Below, one piece after another: positions 1 through 6,893 of a stretch of DNA of 15,052 nucleotides (position 1 is the first letter of the stretch; every line of letters begins with the position of its first letter). Source of the DNA: CALZKI01 sp964567585 (GTDB lineage: Bacteria; Bacillota; Clostridia; Lachnospirales; Lachnospiraceae); contig CAZMND010000050.1 in assembly GCA_964567585.1 (NCBI GenBank), positions 1-15,052 on the forward strand, read 5' to 3'. The notes under the pieces are model-generated. The model saw only the letters and a program-made list of their open reading frames with translations, did no database searches and was not told the origin of the DNA. The translations under genes were made by a program, and so were the position numbers.

Positions 1-433
1 CTGGTTCCCTACAACGAAAAGATCCATCAGTTCCGGGGCGCCAAGGAAACGTGGGGGCCAAAATAACGGCTTTTGTCTCAATTACAAAAAGCCCTTCTTC
101 TTTGTTCATGGCTGTAATCAGATAAGTCTGCTCACAAGATATATCCGTTCCCAAATCCCTGGTCTGTGAAATATCAATTACAATTGTATTTAATTTGTAT
201 GGAATATTTTTTTCTATTACTTTATCAATATATCTCTGGGCATATTCCGGCCCTGTCAATTCTTCTTTAAATGTATGTAATCCAAATCCGTTATGAATGC
301 ACTGGTTCAAAATACCACCAAGTCTGTCATCTCTCTCCAGCACTAAAATATCCGAAATCCCCTTATCATAGGCTGCCACTGCAGCAGCCATTCCGGCAGG
401 TCCTCCGCCAATAATTACTATATCCTGCTTCAT
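1..433 (-). CDS. NAD(P)/FAD-dependent oxidoreductase, N-terminal part (runs off left edge)
   Basis: About 144 residues are visible, starting at ATG 433 and reading off the window edge. The N-terminus MKQDIVIIGGGPAGMAAAVA is a Rossmann FAD-binding fingerprint (GxGxxG), followed by an acidic residue in VLERDDRLGG and the segment NQCIHNGFGLHTFKEELTGPEYA. This segment is typical of the roughly 400-residue oxidoreductases that sit directly beside GlpA-like dehydrogenases in Clostridia, often with a DUF1667 protein as third member. The role is inferred: passing electrons between the flavin dehydrogenase and a further carrier in glycerol-3-phosphate or 2-hydroxyacid oxidation. The start is 28 bases after the stop of the upstream dehydrogenase, so the two are probably co-transcribed. 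Odd point: the match to the family stops at KAVILA (codons ending near base 56). The usual continuation is MGCRER-like, but bases 1-55 encode something unrelated although the frame stays open. Confidence 0.8.
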   Translation of the reverse strand, partial: MKQDIVIIGGGPAGMAAAVAAYDKGISDILVLERDDRLGGILNQCIHNGFGLHTFKEELTGPEYAQRYIDKVIEKNIPYKLNTIVIDISQTRDLGTDISCEQTYLITAMNKEEGLFVIETKAVILAPTFPWRPGTDGSFRCREP

Positions 434-461
434 ACTGTATACCCCATTTCCAAGTATTAAG

Positions 462-1892
462 CTACTCTTTGTTTTTTCCGGTTATAAAGGTCGATTTACC
501 ACCCATTTTACTAATTTGGGAAATCTCTACACCCAATTCTCTTGCCAGAATTTCCACTACCTTCGGAGAACAAAATCCCGACTGGCATCTTCCCATTCCG
601 GCTCTCGTTCTTCTCTTAATTCCATCCAGTGTCGTAGCCCCCACAGGTCTCTTTATTGCATCCAGAATTTCTCCTTCCGTAACCAGTTCACACCGGCAAA
701 TTACATTTGCATAAGCCGGATTTTCTTTAATCAGGCGTTTTCGCTCTTCCATCGTGGCAATTGCCATATTCGGAATACCTTTTCTAGTGGCAATAAAATC
801 AGTTTTTTTAGGTGCCGGTGCAATTTTTTGCATAAGTTCTGCAACATATACTCCAATTGCCGGCGAAGCCGAAAGTCCCGGCGAGGCAATTCCTGCTACA
901 TCAATAAAACCTTTCACATCCTCTGCTTCTTTTATGATAAAATCGCCGCCACCTTCGTTGGCACGAAGACCTGCAAAAGAAGTAATCACTTTATTTTTAG
1001 GCAAACGCTCAACACTTCTTTCCCCGCGCATCAGAATATCTTCCAAACCTTCCGCAGTTGTATTGATGCCGTCTTTATCATCCAAATCCTCTGCATTTGG
1101 TCCCACAAGTAAATTACCGTGTACGGTAGGTGTTACCAAGACGCCTTTTCCCAGCTTTGTAGGTAACTGGAAAAGTGTTGCTTTTGTGAGATTTCCAACC
1201 GCTTTATCCATAAGACAGTACTGTCCTCTTCTAGGTACAATCTTAAATTTTTCTTTACTTACCATATTGTGAATATTATCTGCATAAACGCCTGCTGCGT
1301 TAATCACATACCGGGTTTCAAAATCGCCCTTTTCTGTGACTATGGTAAAGCCGGCTTCTTTTTTCTTTATATCCGTAACTTCTGTATTTAAATAAATTTC
1401 CACACCATTTACTACGGCATTTTCGGCAAACGCGTAGGTCATCCCGAAAGGACACACGATTCCGGCGGTAGGTGCATAAAGAGCTGCCTTCACATCCATA
1501 CTCACATTCGGCTCTAATTCCCTTACTTCATCGCCTGATAAAATCCGCAAATCCTTTACTCCGTTTTGAATGCCTCTGTCATATAATTTCTGCAGTCCGC
1601 TGATGCCTTCTTTATCAAACGAGAGCACAAAAGACCCATTTCTTTTGAACGGAATGTCCAGTTCCTTTGCCAGAGTTTCCATCATCTGATTACCCTTGAC
1701 ATTCAGCTTCGCTTTTAAGGTCCCCGGCGTGGCATCATAACCTGCGTGGATAATACCACTGTTTGCTTTACTTGTTCCCTCGCAAACATCCGATGCACGT
1801 TCAAAAAGCGCTATTTTCCGGTCCTGTGCGGCCAATTCTCTTGCTATCGCACAACCAACAACTCCGCCACCAATAATGATTACATCATACAT
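462..1892 (-). CDS. GlpA-like FAD-dependent dehydrogenase with C-terminal BFD-type [2Fe-2S] domain
   Basis: A 476-residue DAO-family flavoprotein. The start MYDVIIIGGGVVGCAIAREL carries the GxGxxG FAD-binding motif (residues ~8-13). The segment TSKANSGIIHAGYDATPGT is typical of the glycerol-3-phosphate dehydrogenase (GlpA/GlpO) and L-2-hydroxyglutarate oxidase (LhgO) relatives. The C-terminal ~80 residues form a BFD-like [2Fe-2S] domain with four cysteines, C399-x-C401 and C436-x4-C441. This fits the bacterial anaerobic GlpA architecture. The likely reaction is FAD-linked oxidation of sn-glycerol-3-phosphate or another 2-hydroxyacid, with electrons passed to the partner encoded downstream; the exact substrate cannot be told from sequence. 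I chose ATG 1892 because GGGGG lies 7 nt upstream and family members start with this motif. An in-frame TTG at 1910 would add six residues (MNGGNG) of no family character. A sigma-A-like promoter lies just upstream. Confidence 0.85.
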   Translation of the reverse strand: MYDVIIIGGGVVGCAIARELAAQDRKIALFERASDVCEGTSKANSGIIHAGYDATPGTLKAKLNVKGNQMMETLAKELDIPFKRNGSFVLSFDKEGISGLQKLYDRGIQNGVKDLRILSGDEVRELEPNVSMDVKAALYAPTAGIVCPFGMTYAFAENAVVNGVEIYLNTEVTDIKKKEAGFTIVTEKGDFETRYVINAAGVYADNIHNMVSKEKFKIVPRRGQYCLMDKAVGNLTKATLFQLPTKLGKGVLVTPTVHGNLLVGPNAEDLDDKDGINTTAEGLEDILMRGERSVERLPKNKVITSFAGLRANEGGGDFIIKEAEDVKGFIDVAGIASPGLSASPAIGVYVAELMQKIAPAPKKTDFIATRKGIPNMAIATMEERKRLIKENPAYANVICRCELVTEGEILDAIKRPVGATTLDGIKRRTRAGMGRCQSGFCSPKVVEILARELGVEISQISKMGGKSTFITGKNKE

Positions 1893-1899
1893 GCCATTA

Positions 1900-1904
1900 C
1901 CCCC
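1900..1904 (-). promoter_or_regulatory. Ribosome binding site deciding the start of the GlpA-like gene
   Basis: On the minus strand the sequence reads GGGGGTAATGGC and then ATG at 1892, so a G-rich Shine-Dalgarno sits 7 nt before the ATG. This G-run would lie inside the coding region if the in-frame TTG at 1910 were the start, which favours the ATG. Confidence 0.55.
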
Positions 1905-1932
1905 ATTCAAAATACGAAATACCCTTAACCCG

Positions 1933-1961
1933 ATTATAACAAAATGTGCTTTGAGGGTAAA
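1933..1961 (-). promoter_or_regulatory. Sigma-A-like promoter for the GlpA-like gene
   Basis: On the minus strand, TTTACC (1961-1956) and TATAAT (1938-1933) are separated by exactly 17 bases. The -10 is a perfect consensus and the -35 matches TTGACA at 4 of 6 positions. The predicted transcription start near 1926 leaves a leader of about 33 nt before ATG 1892. No operator or riboswitch is evident in the short leader. Confidence 0.6.
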
Positions 1962-1990
1962 TAAAATATAGCGTTTCCGCCAAATTAATT

Positions 1991-2033
1991 AAAAACAAAA
2001 AGGCACTTCGTTTTATATAACGAAATGCCCTTA
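1991..2033 (-). terminator. Rho-independent terminator after trmL
   Basis: On the minus strand, AAGGGCATTTCGTT, a short ATATAA loop, then AACGAAGTGCCTT form a ~13-bp stem with one bulge. A TTTTTGTTTTT tract follows at 2000-1991. It lies directly after the trmL stop codon at 2043 and closes the vanW-like/AIR/Lrp/aminotransferase/trmL run before the promoter of the next gene. Confidence 0.8.
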
Positions 2034-2042
2034 GGTTTTTAT

Positions 2043-2537
2043 TCAATTCTTCCACTGTAATCTGTGTAAATCTCCTTCAAGACTCATAGATTCGAAATTA
2101 TTCTGGCGAAGCGCCTCATATAAAACAATCGCCACCGAATTGGACAAATTCAAGGAACGGATTTTATCAAGCATCGGAATACGGATACATGTTTCCTCAT
2201 TTTCTACCAGAATTTCTTCCGGAATTCCCGCACTTTCCTTGCCAAACATAATATAGTCGTCTTTTCCAAAAGACACATCCGAATAACAGTGCTTTGCTTT
2301 GGTTGTTGCCATCCAGATTTTTGCATTCGGATTTTTTTCAAGAAATTCTTCGAAATTCATATATCTTCTGACATCCAACTGACTCCAATAATCCATTCCG
2401 GCTCTTTTTAAACTTTTTTCATCTAGACGGAAACCCAGCGGTTCAATTAAGTGCAAGGTCGTATCCGTAGCAACACAGGTTCTTCCGATATTTCCCGTAT
2501 TTTGCGGAATTTCCGGCTGAAATAAAACTATGTTCAT
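2043..2537 (-). CDS. trmL: tRNA (cytidine(34)-2'-O)-methyltransferase TrmL
   Basis: A 164-residue SPOUT-class (SpoU) RNA methyltransferase, the normal length for the TrmL/YibK/CspR group. It begins MNIVLFQPEIPQNTGNIGRTC, the family's highly conserved N-terminus (N11/R19-type motif). It continues with IEPLGFRLDEKSLKRAGMDYW, MFGKESAGIPEEIL and finally RIPM...RSLNLSNSVAIVLYEALRQ, the trefoil-knot region that binds S-adenosylmethionine. Known members methylate the 2'-O of the wobble nucleotide 34 in tRNA-Leu isoacceptors in the cytoplasm. The gene is the last of its operon: it begins 11 nt after the aminotransferase stop. An AAGGA ribosome binding site overlaps that stop codon, and a hairpin terminator follows. 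Confidence 0.93.
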   Translation of the reverse strand: MNIVLFQPEIPQNTGNIGRTCVATDTTLHLIEPLGFRLDEKSLKRAGMDYWSQLDVRRYMNFEEFLEKNPNAKIWMATTKAKHCYSDVSFGKDDYIMFGKESAGIPEEILVENEETCIRIPMLDKIRSLNLSNSVAIVLYEALRQNNFESMSLEGDLHRLQWKN

Positions 2538-2548
2538 ATGTTTTTTCC

Positions 2549-3727
2549 TTACTGATTATTTTTCTCTGCACGAAGTCTATCTACAAAACGTTTAAAACGC
2601 TCCATAGCAATCTTTAAGTTATCAAGTGAGTATGCGTATGAAATACGAAGGAAACCTTCCCCACTGTCACCAAAAGCAGTACCCGGAACAGCAGCCACTT
2701 TTTCTTCTTCCAAAAATCTTGTGGCAAATTCATCACTTGTCATACCAAATTCTTTGATACAAGGGAATACATAAAATGCTCCGAATGGTTCGAAACATTC
2801 CAGACCCATTTCCCTGAATGCATTTACCAGATATCTTCTTCTCTGGTTATATGCTTCGCGCATCTCTCTTACATCTTCGTCACCATTTTTCAAGGCTTCT
2901 ACTGCAGCGTACTGACTGGTTGTAGGAGCACACATAATAGCAAACTGATGAATCTTTGTCATCTGTTCAATGATGTTTGCAGGACCACATGCATAACCAA
3001 GTCTCCAGCCTGTCATAGCGTAAGCCTTTGAGAAACCGTTAATTAAAATCGTTCTCTCCCTCATTCCCGGAAGAGAAGCGATGGATACGTGTTCCCTGTC
3101 ATATGTAAGCTCCGCATAAATTTCATCGGAAATAACAACGATATCTTTTTCGATAATAACTTTTGCAATCTTTTCCAAATCTTCCTTGGTCATAATTGCA
3201 CCTGTCGGATTGTTTGGAAAAGCAAGAATAAGACATTTTGTCTTATCTGTAATGGCTGCTTCCAATTCTTCGGCAGTCAATCTGAATTCATTTTCTGCCT
3301 TCAAATCGATAATTACAGGTACACCACCTGCCAAAACCGCACATGGTTCATAAGAAACATAGCAAGGCTGTGGAATAATTACCTCCTCACCCGGATTAAG
3401 CATCGCACGGAGGGCAATATCAATCGCTTCCGAACCACCAACGGTTACAATAACTTCATCTTTAAAGTCATATTCAATATTCTGTTTTCTCTTCATATAA
3501 TTGCAGATTTCCATTTTCAATTCTTTCAAACCTGCATTGGATGTATAGAAGGTACGACCCTTTTCCAAGGAATAAATACCCTCATCACGAATGTGCCATG
3601 GAGTATCAAAATCAGGTTCACCAACACCAAGTGAAATAGCATCCTTCATTTCACTTACGATATCAAAAAACTTACGGATACCTGAAGGTTTGATTTCAAC
3701 GACTTTATCAGCTAACGGATTTCTCAT
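2549..3727 (-). CDS. PLP-dependent class I/II aminotransferase
   Basis: A 392-residue fold-type I aminotransferase, a usual length for the Igamma (AraT/PatA-like) branch. Visible motifs are GVGEPDFDTP near residues 34-43, FPNNPTGAIM (170-179), SDEIYAELTY (200-209), and NGFSKAYAMTGWRLGY with the Schiff-base lysine K234. A C-terminal FLRISYAYS holds the arginine that binds the substrate carboxylate. The family transfers amino groups from aromatic, aspartate or alanine-type donors to 2-oxoacids in the cytoplasm; the donor cannot be fixed from sequence. The gene overlaps the upstream Lrp/AsnC gene by the tetranucleotide ATGA (3724-3727). This suggests translational coupling and probable control of, or by, the amino-acid sensor. 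Its own ribosome binding site (GAAAGAGAG) is modest, in keeping with coupling. Confidence 0.9.
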   Translation of the reverse strand: MRNPLADKVVEIKPSGIRKFFDIVSEMKDAISLGVGEPDFDTPWHIRDEGIYSLEKGRTFYTSNAGLKELKMEICNYMKRKQNIEYDFKDEVIVTVGGSEAIDIALRAMLNPGEEVIIPQPCYVSYEPCAVLAGGVPVIIDLKAENEFRLTAEELEAAITDKTKCLILAFPNNPTGAIMTKEDLEKIAKVIIEKDIVVISDEIYAELTYDREHVSIASLPGMRERTILINGFSKAYAMTGWRLGYACGPANIIEQMTKIHQFAIMCAPTTSQYAAVEALKNGDEDVREMREAYNQRRRYLVNAFREMGLECFEPFGAFYVFPCIKEFGMTSDEFATRFLEEEKVAAVPGTAFGDSGEGFLRISYAYSLDNLKIAMERFKRFVDRLRAEKNNQ

Positions 3728-4206
3728 GGTGTGATTTTCTCTCTTTCATCATCTTCTTTTTTGGACAAAATTGTTCCGTGGTCTTTATATTTTTTGAGGA
3801 CAAAATGTGTCGCTGTACTGAGCACGGAATCTAAAGTTGATAATTTATCGGATACAAAGCTTGAAATTTCTTTCAAGGATTTTCCTTCCAAAGAAACCAG
3901 TAAATCATATCCTCCTGAAATCAGATATACGGCGTGTACTTCCGGATATTTGTAAATTCTTTCCGCAATGTTATCAAAGCCCTGTCCACGCTGTGGTGTA
4001 ACACGTACTTCGATTAATGCATTTACTTTTTCTAAGGAAGTCTGTTCCCAGTTAATAAGTGTGTGATATCCACAGATAACGCCTTCCGCTTCCATCGCCG
4101 CCACTTCATTGGCCACGTCTATTTCTTCTTTTCCGAGCAAAACTGCCAATTCCTTCATAGAAATACGGCTGTTTTTTTCGATAGTTTTTAAAATCTGTTC
4201 TCTCAT
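3724..4206 (-). CDS. Lrp/AsnC-family transcriptional regulator
   Basis: A 160-residue protein of normal length for the feast/famine family. The N-terminal ~50 residues (ILKTIEKNSRISMKELAVLLG...VANEVAAMEAEGVICGYHTLINW) are a winged helix-turn-helix. Residues ~65-145 form the RAM ligand-binding domain (LIEVRVTPQRGQGFDNIAERIYKYPEVHAVYLISGGYDLLVSL). Such proteins form dimers or octamers and switch DNA binding on an amino acid. The direct downstream, overlapping aminotransferase gene is the obvious candidate target; that is inference. AAAGGAGAG stands a few bases before ATG 4206. The gene starts 13 nt after the stop of the AIR-synthase-like gene. The C-terminus is lysine-rich and charged (KKYKDHGTILSKKEDDEREK), which is not unusual. 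Confidence 0.92.
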   Translation of the reverse strand: MREQILKTIEKNSRISMKELAVLLGKEEIDVANEVAAMEAEGVICGYHTLINWEQTSLEKVNALIEVRVTPQRGQGFDNIAERIYKYPEVHAVYLISGGYDLLVSLEGKSLKEISSFVSDKLSTLDSVLSTATHFVLKKYKDHGTILSKKEDDEREKITP

Positions 4207-4219
4207 GATTTACTCTCCT

Positions 4220-5206
4220 TTATTCAAACATTTGATGTAATCCATCCGACTGGGACGGCTCTAAAAATCTTTTTTCATAATCGTTCATAACTACCCTATC
4301 ATTACCATCGGTAGTCTTTCCGATAACCGTTGCAAAAATCTCCTGTTTTCCAAGTTCATTTACCAAATCGTGTCCGTTGTCTGTCACAATAAGCAAAGCA
4401 CCACCCGACACAAAATAGTACGGATTCAATCCGAAAAACTCGCAAATTTCAATCGTTTCCTGCTTAACGGGAATTTTCTTCATATCAATTTCAAGTCCAA
4501 CGCCTGAGCTTTCTGCCAATTGCCAAAGGGCACTGAAAACACCGCCTTCTGACACATCATGCATCGCCGAAACGCCGGACTTAACGGCGGTGGCAGCCTC
4601 AGGTACTACAGATAAGAATCTTTCAAATTCCTCTGCGGAATCTATCATACTTTCCGGATATCTTGACAAAAGCTCACCTCTACGTTCCTTTGCCAAAAGA
4701 TAAGTTCCTTCCAGTCCAATCCACTTAGTCATAACCACATCCTGAAACGGCTTTGCGTTCCCTGTAAGAGTAATATCTTCTTTTTTAGCCTTGCCGATAC
4801 CCGTCAAGGTAAGTACCGGTCTTGTAACCGCATCGGTTATTTCCGTATGTCCGCCCGCAATCTGCACATTTAATGCATTACAGGCATCTTCTATTTCTTC
4901 CATATGGGCTTTTATTTTTTCTTCAGTGGTCTTTTTCGGGAAAAGAGCGGACACCAAAACCGCCACAGGCATAGCACCACCTGCGGCCAAATCATTGGTC
5001 ACATTGTAAACTGCCGTTTTCCCCGAACCAAACTTTGAACAAGTAACCGGATCGGTTGTAACACCGACCAAATCGCCCTCTTCAAACCGTAAAAAAGCGC
5101 AGTCTTCCCCTAAAGCTGCGCCTAAAATAACTTCTTCTCTATGGGTTTTTATCTTTTTTAAGACTGAACGCTTTAATACGCTGTCTGACACTTTCCCTAA
5201 TCTCAT
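4220..5206 (-). CDS. AIR synthase-related protein (PurM/HypE/ThiL superfamily)
   Basis: A 328-residue protein with the two-domain PurM-like layout. An N-terminal ATP-binding half holds GEDCAFLRFEEGDLVGVTTDPVTC and NVTNDLAAGGAMPVAVLVSALFP (compare GDDAAV...D...NDLAAxGA in HypE, SelD and ThiL). The C-terminal half holds SAMHDVSEGGVFSALWQLAESSGVGLEID, the conserved DxSEGG/D-GG segment. The superfamily uses ATP to activate amide, carbamoyl, selenide or phosphate groups. No hydrogenase, selenium, purine or thiamine genes are beside it, so the substrate is unknown and HypE itself is not supported. ATG 5206 is the chosen start because AGGTGG stands 5 nt upstream; the in-frame GTG at 5215 lies inside that ribosome binding site. 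The gene starts 20 nt after the VanW-domain gene and 13 nt before the Lrp gene, within one probable operon. Confidence 0.8.
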   Translation of the reverse strand: MRLGKVSDSVLKRSVLKKIKTHREEVILGAALGEDCAFLRFEEGDLVGVTTDPVTCSKFGSGKTAVYNVTNDLAAGGAMPVAVLVSALFPKKTTEEKIKAHMEEIEDACNALNVQIAGGHTEITDAVTRPVLTLTGIGKAKKEDITLTGNAKPFQDVVMTKWIGLEGTYLLAKERRGELLSRYPESMIDSAEEFERFLSVVPEAATAVKSGVSAMHDVSEGGVFSALWQLAESSGVGLEIDMKKIPVKQETIEICEFFGLNPYYFVSGGALLIVTDNGHDLVNELGKQEIFATVIGKTTDGNDRVVMNDYEKRFLEPSQSDGLHQMFE

Positions 5207-5211
5207 AAAAA

Positions 5212-5217
5212 CCACCT
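5212..5217 (-). promoter_or_regulatory. Ribosome binding site deciding the AIR-synthase-like start
   Basis: On the minus strand the sequence reads ACAGGTGGTTTTATG, so AGGTGG precedes ATG 5206 by about 5 nt. The alternative GTG start (5215-5213) is part of this motif and would have no separate ribosome binding site. Confidence 0.6.
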
Positions 5218-5226
5218 GTAAACAAT

Positions 5227-6696
5227 TTAAATATCAGGATTTGCTATAATTTGTCCCGATGCAAGCATAGAAGCAACCAGCTTAACATGCTCAATATTAG
5301 AGGTACCGATAGCCGCATTAATCTCTGCTAAAACCTGCGGATTATCAGTTGCTGTACCAACTGTGGCGCTTCGCGGCGACTTCATATAGCTACTTGTATT
5401 TACCTTTGTTCTGGAAACCTCTGCACCATCTACCGTTACAATCTTCCAAAGTTCTGCTTTGTACCCTGTATATGCCGACTGTACCTTTACATACCCAACA
5501 GGCTGGCTGGGATCTGCATAAATTACTTCATTGGTTGGCACATCTGTAGAAACAACGACACTTTCATATCGAACCTGTCTGTTTGTACTTCTGTATTCGG
5601 CACCATAAATATTGAAAATCACCTGTTTATCCGGTGTGGTAACGCCTTCCACATAAATCGGATAATCTGTGTTATTTATAAATCTGAAATCTTTTCCTGC
5701 CGATTCCGCAATCGCAGCATCTGAAGAAGGACTTACATATCCAACAATCATAGAATGATTATGTCTTTCCGTAATTTCCAGTTCTGAAAGCAGAACGGCA
5801 TTATATAACGTTGTAGAAACCTGACAGATACCACCGCCCATAGAATCCACCACACGTCCGCCTACATAAGAACCTGCCGGATAATAACCATTTGCATAAG
5901 TATACGGAGAAACCAATTCATATGTAGAAAATTCTTCTCCCGGATATATTACCGCACCATTAATCAATCTGGCCCCATTTTCAACATTGGCACTTCTTTC
6001 CACACCGGATGTGGCAAAGCTTGTTGAATAGCTTCCAAGAACATCCTTCACCTTGGATAATTCTTCCACACTTCCCTTTGGCTGTGTTTCCACAATGTTC
6101 ATTGCAATCTGACAATCACTGCGGTCCCACTCTTCCATAAGAAACTGATATGCTTTATCGGTAGACGTTTCCACATCTACGCTGTAACCAATCTGACCTT
6201 CAATAACGGTAAACTGACCATTAGATCGTTTCAATGTATAATCTATTTCTTTTACATTATATTTAGAACAGTCAGCTTCGATAACCTCTTTAATTTCATC
6301 CTTATCCACACTCAGTTCAATGTTGTAAACAACATTATTTACCTGAAGTTCTTTCTCTGCTTTGTATCTTTGTACAAAATTGCCGCCTCTTGCATGACTT
6401 GCAGCTTCAGTAATCATTTCCGGATTAGTCCAGTTAAGACCAAAATCCGCCATAGTAGCAGTCACTTCCTGGTCATTCACCGTAAGTAATTTAACTTCTG
6501 CCTCACCAAGCTCTGCCACATAGTCATATACCTTCTTTTTCGCCTCGTCGGGAGTAAGACCCGACAAGTCCAGCTCATCAGCATAAATACCTTCTAAGAT
6601 TGTATATTCTTCTTCTGCATAAGCCGTCATTTCACTGCCAAGTGCAAGAAATCCGGTCACTAACAATATGGAGATCTTTAAAACAATCTTCTTCAT
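5227..6696 (-). CDS. Secreted VanW-family protein
   Basis: A 489-residue exported protein. Residues 1-27 form a signal peptide: KK start, a hydrophobic core ISILLVTGFLALG, and an AYA/EEE cleavage site. There is no lipobox cysteine. Residues ~30-225 hold two copies of a putative peptidoglycan-binding-like region often found before VanW (for example SGLTPDEAKKKVYDYVAELG and DKAYQFLMEEWD). The VanW domain follows at ~240-380: LINGAVIYPGEEFSTYELVSP, GSYVGGRVVDSMGGGICQVSTTLYNAVLLSELEITERHNHS, and FRFINNTDYPIYVEG. The family is common in Gram-positive cell envelopes. The name comes from vancomycin-resistance clusters, but its biochemical role is not established and nothing else of a van cluster is present. 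GAGGCG is the ribosome binding site before ATG 6696. It follows a 34-residue membrane peptide gene after 36 nt. Confidence 0.88.
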   Translation of the reverse strand: MKKIVLKISILLVTGFLALGSEMTAYAEEEYTILEGIYADELDLSGLTPDEAKKKVYDYVAELGEAEVKLLTVNDQEVTATMADFGLNWTNPEMITEAASHARGGNFVQRYKAEKELQVNNVVYNIELSVDKDEIKEVIEADCSKYNVKEIDYTLKRSNGQFTVIEGQIGYSVDVETSTDKAYQFLMEEWDRSDCQIAMNIVETQPKGSVEELSKVKDVLGSYSTSFATSGVERSANVENGARLINGAVIYPGEEFSTYELVSPYTYANGYYPAGSYVGGRVVDSMGGGICQVSTTLYNAVLLSELEITERHNHSMIVGYVSPSSDAAIAESAGKDFRFINNTDYPIYVEGVTTPDKQVIFNIYGAEYRSTNRQVRYESVVVSTDVPTNEVIYADPSQPVGYVKVQSAYTGYKAELWKIVTVDGAEVSRTKVNTSSYMKSPRSATVGTATDNPQVLAEINAAIGTSNIEHVKLVASMLASGQIIANPDI

Positions 6697-6732
6697 ACAC
6701 GCCTCGTTTCTAAAATGAAATCAATTGAATCC

Positions 6733-6837
6733 CTACAGGAAATATGTTAAAGTAGGAACTAACATCGCAACAATAACAATTACAATAATAATTGTCGAAA
6801 TTACTCTTTGAGTTTTTTTGTTATTAAAATTAAACAT
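6733..6837 (-). CDS. 34-residue single-pass membrane peptide
   Basis: A short open frame: a basic, Asn-rich head MFNFNNKKTQR (residues 1-11), a hydrophobic helix VISTIIIVIVIVAMLVPTL (12-30) and a four-residue tail TYFL before TAG. A good ribosome binding site, GAGGTGAT, precedes ATG 6837 with correct spacing. A consensus promoter (TTGCAA-17-TATAAT) lies 28 bases upstream of the ATG. The charge pattern suggests a cytoplasmic N-terminus and one membrane crossing. Peptides of this look occur in Clostridia, but I know no assigned function. The gene is first in the run leading to the VanW-domain gene, 36 nt away with no terminator between. It could be a leader peptide, a partner of the exported protein, or a membrane peptide with its own role. 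Expression is inferred from signals only. Confidence 0.65.
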   Translation of the reverse strand: MFNFNNKKTQRVISTIIIVIVIVAMLVPTLTYFL

Positions 6838-6864
6838 ATTATCACCTCAATCTACTGAAAGGAT

Positions 6865-6893
6865 ATTATATATGAACTTCTCTGTTTTTGCAA
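6865..6893 (-). promoter_or_regulatory. Consensus sigma-A-like promoter for the small-peptide/VanW/AIR/Lrp/aminotransferase/trmL operon
   Basis: On the minus strand, TTGCAA (6893-6888) and TATAAT (6870-6865) are separated by exactly 17 bases. The predicted start near 6858 leaves a leader of about 20 nt that carries GAGGTGAT before ATG 6837. The -35 and most of the spacer lie inside the first eight codons of the divergent plus-strand gene, so the promoter is embedded in coding DNA. Confidence 0.7.

Noticed and set aside
516..1112. A 198-residue plus-strand open frame across the GlpA-like gene
   Set aside because: It lies wholly inside a well-supported gene on the other strand, has low-complexity His/Arg/Phe-rich composition and no ribosome binding site.
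1893..1910. TTG start at 1910 for the GlpA-like protein, adding MNGGNG
   Set aside because: The extension contains the ribosome binding site GGGGG of the ATG at 1892, and family members begin at MYDVIIIGGG.
3089..3634. A 181-residue plus-strand open frame across the aminotransferase
   Set aside because: Antisense shadow of a clear enzyme gene; Phe/Ile/Asn-rich composition without domain motifs.
5227..6696. Vancomycin-resistance locus
   Set aside because: Only a VanW-domain protein is present; no vanH, ligase, vanX or vanRS genes are nearby and the family is widespread in susceptible Gram-positives.
6731..6760. A CCTAC/GTAGG hairpin at the end of the 34-residue peptide gene, as a terminator or attenuator
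   Set aside because: Only about five pairs across a 15-nt loop and no T-tract follows, so it is too weak to call.
6803..6842. A promoter for the plus-strand membrane protein gene (TATTAT at 6837-6842)
   Set aside because: No acceptable -35 element at a workable distance; the upstream T-rich stretch is not specific enough.
6818..6871. TTG start at 6818 for the plus-strand membrane protein
   Set aside because: It would overlap the divergent small gene, has no ribosome binding site and adds residues of no domain character; ATG 6872 has GAAAGGA upstream.
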